DNA of 64,000 nt from Maribellus sp. CM-23 (GTDB taxonomy: Bacteria; Bacteroidota; Bacteroidia; Bacteroidales; Prolixibacteraceae). Each line of letters starts with the position of its first letter. The first letter of the stretch is position 1. The position numbers were made by a program, and so were the translations under genes. The stretch lies in assembly GCF_021354595.1 (NCBI RefSeq), contig NZ_JADWYJ010000003.1, positions 1 to 64,000 of the forward strand, in the 5' to 3' direction. Of this stretch, positions 59,635 through 64,000 are shown one piece after another. Under the pieces are notes generated by a model. That model had not been told where the DNA came from, made no database searches, and worked only from the letters and a program-made list of their open reading frames with translations.

Positions 59635-60390
59635 ATGAAGATCATTTCTTTAACTTTTATTTTAATGGTTTTCGGTGGTTTTGCAATGGCTCAGAATGAT
59701 GAGTCGATGCAAATGAAGCCGGAAATGACCGAAATTTGGGATCCCGAAGTATCGGTTATCACCCCGGGCGAAAAGCCTTCGGATGCCCCTTCGGATGCAA
59801 TTGTATTGTTCGATGGCACCGATTTGGGCCGCGAGTGGACAAACGGAGAGGGAGCAGAACCCGGCTGGTTGGTGGAAGACGGTTGTGCAACGGTGAAAGC
59901 CGGAACCGGAATTATCAAAACCAAACGCGTGTTTGGCGATGTGCAGTTGCACATCGAGTGGCGCTCTCCTTCCGAAGTTAAAGGTGAAAGCCAGGGACGC
60001 GGCAACAGCGGCGTATTTCTGCAGGAAACCTACGAAGTGCAGGTGCTTGATAACTACAACAACCGCACTTACCGCAACGGACAGGCAGGTAGTTTGTACA
60101 AACAACATGCACCGCTGGTAAATGCCTGCAAAGCGCCCGGTGAATGGCAAACGTACGATATTATTTACACCGCGCCACGTTTTAACGAGGATGGCACCTA
60201 TTTTACGCCGCCAACCGTTACTGTACTTCATAACGGAGTGCTGGTTCAAAACCATGTGAAACTGCGCGGACCAACAGAGTACATTGGCATTCCTGAATAT
60301 TCAGTACGAAAACACGGAAAGGGAAGCATTATTCTTCAGGACCACGGAAACCCGGTGAGTTACCGAAATATTTGGATACGGGAATTGTAA
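59635..60390 (+). CDS. Secreted DUF1080 protein (glycoside-hydrolase-like)
   Basis: A 251-residue exported protein (signal MKIISLTFILMVFGGFAMAQ) with a DUF1080 / 3-keto-disaccharide hydrolase-type beta-sandwich: IVLFDGTDLGREWTNGEGAEPGWLVEDG, VQLHIEWRSPSEVKGE, GRGNSGVFLQETYEVQVLDNYNNRTY and GNPVSYRNIWIREL. It is the larger and better-matching of the window's two DUF1080 proteins and probably binds or cleaves an oxidised glycan. It has its own terminator. Confidence 0.88.
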   Translation: MKIISLTFILMVFGGFAMAQNDESMQMKPEMTEIWDPEVSVITPGEKPSDAPSDAIVLFDGTDLGREWTNGEGAEPGWLVEDGCATVKAGTGIIKTKRVFGDVQLHIEWRSPSEVKGESQGRGNSGVFLQETYEVQVLDNYNNRTYRNGQAGSLYKQHAPLVNACKAPGEWQTYDIIYTAPRFNEDGTYFTPPTVTVLHNGVLVQNHVKLRGPTEYIGIPEYSVRKHGKGSIILQDHGNPVSYRNIWIREL

Positions 60391-60401
60391 TAAAATACCG
60401 A

Positions 60402-60433
60402 AGGCCTGGGAGATAACTTCCGGGCCTTTTTGT
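60402..60433 (+). terminator. Terminator after DUF1080 gene
   Basis: AGGCCTGG pairs with CCGGGCCT around a 10-nt loop, followed by TTTTTG. Confidence 0.78.
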
Positions 60434-60500
60434 TGCGCGTTTAGTGTTCAGAGTGAGTAAAGTATCGGGTATCCAGCATCCAGCATCCACTTTCCTGTTA

Positions 60501-60773
60501 CAATGCCTGCTTTGGATGCTGCAATAAGCTCTTCAACTCAAACAATAACCGCTTGAGTTACAACAATGCCTGCTCAGATCGAAACAATAAGCACTTGAAC
60601 CTCTGCAATGTGTGCTTGACCTGAAACAATGTCAGGTTTGATTCGTGCAATGACTTCTTCAGCTGAAACAATGTCAGATTTGACCTTTGCAATAACCACT
60701 TGAAGTTAAACAATGACCGCTCAGAGTATAACAATGACCTCTTGAACTCGAGCAATGTGACCTTCCCTAAAAT
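60501..60773. repeat. Tandem array of twelve 21-bp CAAT units plus a partial unit
   Basis: Units start with CAAT exactly every 21 bp from 60501 (60501, 60522, 60543, 60564, 60585, 60606, 60627, 60648, 60669, 60690, 60711, 60732) with a decaying thirteenth at 60753. The pattern is roughly CAATgaccgCTTgAacTcaaa. The rest of each unit is divergent and no indels are present. A frame on the minus strand runs through it because 21 is divisible by three. Nothing else is seen in the 60434-60789 gap. Confidence 0.9.
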
Positions 60774-60789
60774 CAAAAAGATACAATGC

Positions 60790-61581
60790 TTACAACCGGA
60801 TGCATACTTTTGGCTGCGCCGGTAAAGCCCGGTAAATTGCCTTGGCATCGTTTTCTGAAATTACCAGCTTGATGCCCGGATAATAGTCTGGCACCCGGAA
60901 TTGAATGGTTTGGGCAAGATTGTTTTTTATCTCAAGGTAATCCTGTTTTAGCCAGAACCAGTTTTGCCACGCATTGGCCTGGGCATTTGAATCAGTGCCT
61001 TCCACCCTTATTTCAATCCCATTGTCGAGCATGATAAGCCAGTGCACATCTTCGTTTTTTACGGTGTCAATAACATGGCTTTGACTGGCATATTCGAGTG
61101 TGTCTTTAGGTGCTTTTTTAACGATCACAGGAATTTTCTCGATGGTTGCCTGCATGTTTGTACAGGTAGTTTCTTCACCAAAATAATGATGATAAGCCAC
61201 CGGGTTGAGTTCCTCAAAAAAATGATCGGTTTTAAATTCTATAATCGGAGTGGTTTTTATCACTACTCCCTTCAGTTCCAGTTGCAGGATGCTGTCTTTT
61301 AGGTTGACCGATAGACTGATGGAATCGGTCTTTGACGTTTTTAACCTGCATTCTACCCAATTCCGGTCCTTAAAAGCGCTGATCCAGGCCGAGTCTTTTA
61401 CGTTGTTGAAAGGAACATCCACATCCTTGATTTTGGACAAATCTTGTAATTTCTCCTGTACAGAAACGATCGACAGTGCAGCATATTGAATAACAATAAA
61501 CAGCAGTACGAAGGGCAGTAGAAATGCCAGCCACCTTTTTTTCGATGTTTTTTTGCGAATGCCTGATTCCGGATTTTCCAT
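60790..61581 (-). CDS. Hypothetical membrane-anchored protein next to L,D-transpeptidases
   Basis: A 263-residue protein with a basic N-terminus and one membrane helix (LAFLLPFVLLFIVIQYAALSI), then an exported beta-rich domain (VEVELEGT-like strands: VHWLIMLDNGIEIRVEGTDS, YLEIKNNLAQTIQFRVPDYYPGIKLVIS). No family is recognised. It starts 1 bp after the upstream transpeptidase gene stops and shares its transcript, so an envelope role is inferred. The start at 61581 is preferred to in-frame 61644 inside the neighbouring gene. Confidence 0.7.
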   Translation of the reverse strand: MENPESGIRKKTSKKRWLAFLLPFVLLFIVIQYAALSIVSVQEKLQDLSKIKDVDVPFNNVKDSAWISAFKDRNWVECRLKTSKTDSISLSVNLKDSILQLELKGVVIKTTPIIEFKTDHFFEELNPVAYHHYFGEETTCTNMQATIEKIPVIVKKAPKDTLEYASQSHVIDTVKNEDVHWLIMLDNGIEIRVEGTDSNAQANAWQNWFWLKQDYLEIKNNLAQTIQFRVPDYYPGIKLVISENDAKAIYRALPAQPKVCIRL

Positions 61582-61582
61582 G

Positions 61583-62296
61583 TTAATAAATAAAGACTTT
61601 TGCGCCAACCGGCAGTGTTTTAAATACAGCCTCCAGGTCTTCATCGCCCATTCTCACACAGCCGTGAGTGACGGGCAAGCCGAGGAAGCGTTTGTAAAGT
61701 GTCCCGTGTATCAGGTAGCCATCTCCCAAACTAAGTGCGTAATCGCCCAATACTCCGTGCTCGTAACGCGAGGGATCTCCGGCCCGCGGAATGGGCAGCC
61801 CCTCTTCAATAAACGCCCAGTCGGGTTTTCTCCAAACCGGGTTAACCGTTTTTCCTTTAATCGAGAACACTCCTTTGGGAGTTTCAAAAAGCCAGTTTTT
61901 ATCGGTTTCGGTTTCCAGTTTTATGTAGCTTCCGGTAGAACAGATTCCTTCGCGGATCAATTGCCTGTTTTTGTACAAAAAGAAGGTGTTGTCGGTGGTG
62001 TTGATCACCAGGTAAACTCCGCCGGGGGTAAGGCGGTCAATCTTTCTTTGTAGCTGGATGGTTTCTATCTGAAGCATCTTAACATCGGTAGGCGACACAC
62101 TGTTTACCTCTTGTTTCGGAAGAAAACGGTAAAAAACGGCTTGGTCTTTTAGCTGGGGAACCACTGCGAATAGTAGCCAGGTAAAAGTTGCCAGGGCACC
62201 TAATTGAATCAATGTAGAACCGAACCAGCCTCGTAAAAGCGTACTTATTTTTTGGGCAGCTTTACCGTGGAATTTATGGAGCATGTCCGTTTTCAT
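61583..62296 (-). CDS. L,D-transpeptidase (YkuD domain)
   Basis: A 237-residue exported enzyme (hydrophobic segment LIQLGALATFTWLLFAVVP) with a YkuD catalytic domain: YLVINTTDNTFFLYKNRQL, KGVFSIKGKTVNPVWRKPDW, LGDYALSLGDGYLIHGT and the active-site VTHGCVRMGDEDLEAV (Cys in HGCVRM). It makes 3-3 cross-links in peptidoglycan or attaches proteins to it. It overlaps the upstream transpeptidase by 4 bp. Confidence 0.9.
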   Translation of the reverse strand: MKTDMLHKFHGKAAQKISTLLRGWFGSTLIQLGALATFTWLLFAVVPQLKDQAVFYRFLPKQEVNSVSPTDVKMLQIETIQLQRKIDRLTPGGVYLVINTTDNTFFLYKNRQLIREGICSTGSYIKLETETDKNWLFETPKGVFSIKGKTVNPVWRKPDWAFIEEGLPIPRAGDPSRYEHGVLGDYALSLGDGYLIHGTLYKRFLGLPVTHGCVRMGDEDLEAVFKTLPVGAKVFIY

Positions 62297-63411
62297 TCTG
62301 ATATGCTTTTACCGGTTACTTCATTCAGCGGGCGGATTGAGCCGATAATTACCACGGGCGTTCCAACGGCCACCAGTTTGTAAAGTGCATCCATGTCGTC
62401 GTTTTTCAGTGCAACACAGCCATCGGTCCAGTCGAGTCCTTTGCCGCCCAAACCATGAATTTCAATTAAGTTGCCAATGTCAGCCTTTGCGGGTATTAGT
62501 CCGCTTTTTTTGTTTTGCTGAAAGCGTTTGCGGTCGTCGGCATTGGGGTAGTTGATTAAGAGGGCTTTGTAGAACTTTGTCGATGCCCCGCTTTTCTTTT
62601 GAGTAATTTGGTAGTTTCCCTCGGGTGTGGCTTTGTCGCCCTTCTTTTTTTTGTCTCCCATCCAGTTTACACCCAACTCGGCGTTAAAAGTACGAATGGC
62701 CTTTTTGTTTTGATAAACCGTGCAGGTGTGTGCCAGTTTGTCGACCACAATAACCTTTTTCCCGTTTGCCGATTGCTGAATGGCTGCCTGGGCCTGTTTT
62801 TGCCAGGCACTGTGTTCGCTAAACCAGGCGCCTAACAGGTTTTCTGCTTTGCTGTTCGAAGAGTTGATCAGTTCTTTTGCCTGCTGGTAGCTTTTTTCTG
62901 CCTCGCCCAAACGCTTGTTTTCCCAGGCAAATTTTGCTTCCGACAGTTTTATAACTCCTTTGTGATGTGCTTTTGAAACGTTGGAAGGTAAGGGCAAATG
63001 TTTATAGTAGCGTTTGTAGGTATCAATTTTCCTTTCCAGTAGCGCAATTCCCTCCCGTAATTTGCTTCCTGCCGATTTTAATCGTTTTCCGGAAAGTCCT
63101 TCTGCCTCTGCTGCTTTTTCAATGGTAACAGCTATCCACTTGTTCAGGTCGGTATAATTCCTGAAAAGAAAAAAGTGCTTGTTTTCTTCGGCCCAGCAAA
63201 CCATTGCCGAATCATACGCCTGCTCGGCCTGTTTGTAAGTGCTTGCTGCGTATGTCTGTGCTTCTGCTTTTTTGGCCTCGCTTAAACTTTCAAGGGCCAT
63301 TTTCATTTCATTGAGTGGTGGCTTTGGCGCTTTGTAGATCCAAACAGCCAATCCGGCCGTCGCCAAAACAATTATTCCAACTCCTGCAATCGTTCTTCTT
63401 CTCACCTTCAT
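62293..63411 (-). CDS. L,D-transpeptidase with N-terminal helical domain
   Basis: A 372-residue membrane-anchored protein (IAGVGIIVLATAGLAVWIY). Residues ~30-200 are a Lys/Glu/Ala-rich helical region with TPR-like heptads (AYDSAMVCWAEENKH, AEKSYQQAKELINSS). The C-terminus is a YkuD-type domain: IVVDKLAHTCTVYQNKKAIRTF, GDKKKKGDKATPEGNYQI, NLIEIHGLGGKGLDWTDGCVALKNDDMDALY. The active-site motif is DGCVAL, not HGCVRM. It heads the three-gene run. Confidence 0.88.
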   Translation of the reverse strand: MKVRRRTIAGVGIIVLATAGLAVWIYKAPKPPLNEMKMALESLSEAKKAEAQTYAASTYKQAEQAYDSAMVCWAEENKHFFLFRNYTDLNKWIAVTIEKAAEAEGLSGKRLKSAGSKLREGIALLERKIDTYKRYYKHLPLPSNVSKAHHKGVIKLSEAKFAWENKRLGEAEKSYQQAKELINSSNSKAENLLGAWFSEHSAWQKQAQAAIQQSANGKKVIVVDKLAHTCTVYQNKKAIRTFNAELGVNWMGDKKKKGDKATPEGNYQITQKKSGASTKFYKALLINYPNADDRKRFQQNKKSGLIPAKADIGNLIEIHGLGGKGLDWTDGCVALKNDDMDALYKLVAVGTPVVIIGSIRPLNEVTGKSISE

Positions 63412-63429
63412 TTAAAAAAACAAGCCTGA

Positions 63430-63460
63430 AAAAAATCCCCGGAACAGATATATTCCGGGG
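63430..63460 (-). terminator. Terminator of the partial coiled-coil gene
   Basis: CCCCGGAA pairs with TTCCGGGG around CAGATATA; the minus strand continues with ATTTTTTT. Confidence 0.85.
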
Positions 63461-63492
63461 AAGTTACAGGTTTTTTACTTGGCTAAACTCAC

Positions 63493-64000
63493 TTATTTTT
63501 TCCTGTTACTGCTGTATTTGGCAATCACCTCTGTAAGCTCGGCGTTAAGCGCAACTGCTTTTTCTTTGGCAGCTTTGGCTTTGTCAAGAGCAGGCAATAA
63601 CTGGTCGGCAGCTACCTGGGTAGTAACGTCGGCAATGCTGGCTTCTACTACGCCAATGTCGCCTTTAATGGCTTCCAGTGCAGCCGCGCCTTCTTTCCCT
63701 TTCGGAGCCTGGGCAACCAGTTCGTTGTTTTGAGCAAGCAGGTTGGCTACTTCGGTTTGCAGGGCAGCAACTTCCAGTTTTACTTCTTCTTTACGAGCTT
63801 CAGTTTTGGTAGTAACTTCGGCTGCCAGCTGGTTTACAACTGCCAGTTGCTCGGTTACCTTGCTATAGTTTTTAATCAGTTTACCATTCTGAGCTTCCAC
63901 ACTTTGGGTAACAGCGCTCATCGAGTCTTGCAACGCAGTAAAGTCGGCGGTAACATATACGTCGGCTCCGGCAGTTTTGGCAGCTTCAATAGCGGCGTTA
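63493..64000 (-). CDS. Partial Ala/Lys-rich coiled-coil protein
   Basis: The gene runs off the right edge of the window; its frame is open to base 64000, so only the C-terminal ~168 residues are seen. The sequence is dominated by long amphipathic helices rich in Ala, Lys, Glu and Val (TTKTEARKEEVKLEVAALQTE, ALDKAKAAKEKAVALNAELTEVIAKY), ending NRKK. No enzyme motif is visible. It is separated from the L,D-transpeptidase genes by a terminator but is on the same strand. An apparent start at 63933 is an internal TTG. Confidence 0.75.
   Translation of the reverse strand, partial: NAAIEAAKTAGADVYVTADFTALQDSMSAVTQSVEAQNGKLIKNYSKVTEQLAVVNQLAAEVTTKTEARKEEVKLEVAALQTEVANLLAQNNELVAQAPKGKEGAAALEAIKGDIGVVEASIADVTTQVAADQLLPALDKAKAAKEKAVALNAELTEVIAKYSSNRKK

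Noticed and set aside
60558..60848. Heptad-repeat protein on the minus strand
   Set aside because: A 21-bp array automatically gives a seven-residue period. It runs into the 3' end of a real gene and has no plausible signal or start.

Overview
The window comes from a member of the Bacteroidota, probably a marine or sediment lineage near Marinilabiliales/Prolixibacteraceae (the phylum is well supported; the family is inference). Evidence: a type IX secretion (T9SS) cargo protein followed by a PorP/SprF gene, a second T9SS type A tail on a protease, promoters of the Bacteroidota form TTTG-N19-TAnnTTTG, absence of Shine-Dalgarno sequences, an ECF sigma/anti-sigma operon, a GH95 fucosidase, DUF1080 and DUF3822 proteins, and a six-domain ribosomal protein S1. 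Most of the window is housekeeping chromosome at moderate GC.

Layout. 0-2.4 kb: tail of a large calcium-repeat adhesin, its PorP/SprF partner, and a BFD-type ferredoxin. 2.4-2.9 kb: a transposase remnant and tRNA-Met. 3.0-7.4 kb: START-like protein, LptF/LptG permease and two glycosyltransferases. 7.5-9.4 kb: TrmH-like methyltransferase, HU, tRNA-Ser and tRNA-Trp. 9.4-17.5 kb: LutA-like protein, MsbA-like ABC exporter, purB, NfeD protease, metal permease fused to an HMA domain, and a DUF1080 lipoprotein. 17.55-21.14 kb: an AT-rich accessory island with a MepB-like gene, three unknown genes, attC-like imperfect palindromes and a 12 x 41-bp repeat array; a 16-bp direct repeat sits at both edges. 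21.2-36.3 kb: DEAD-box helicase, free-standing threonyl-tRNA editing domain, two c-type haem proteins, T9SS protease, MscS channel, thioredoxin-like protein, glycosyltransferase, ECF sigma operon, Nudix-type regulator, YchF and a cation/proton antiporter. 36.4-45.2 kb: yajC, DUF1573 and nusB, a PagL-like barrel, rhomboid, threonine aldolase, GPP34 protein and GH95 enzyme. 45.3-55.2 kb: dnaX with an apparent built-in -1 frameshift, pdxH, redoxin, rsmD, DUF3822, pseudopilin-like protein, helicase, RNase Z, STAS protein and rpsA. 55.5-60.4 kb: rfbA-rfbC-rfbD, phosphohexomutase and DUF1080. 60.5-60.77 kb: a 12 x 21-bp repeat array. 60.8-64 kb: two L,D-transpeptidases, a membrane-anchored protein and a partial coiled-coil protein.

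How the genes work together. Several modules concern the cell envelope: lipopolysaccharide export and glycosylation (LptF/LptG, glycosyltransferases, the dTDP-rhamnose genes, PagL), T9SS surface display (adhesin, PorP/SprF, protease) and peptidoglycan cross-linking (the L,D-transpeptidases). The most unusual signals are the dnaX A10 slippery tract with a downstream hairpin, the cassette-like island, and the two repeat arrays. Each array has twelve units without a single indel, and each unit length is close to a whole number of DNA helical turns.
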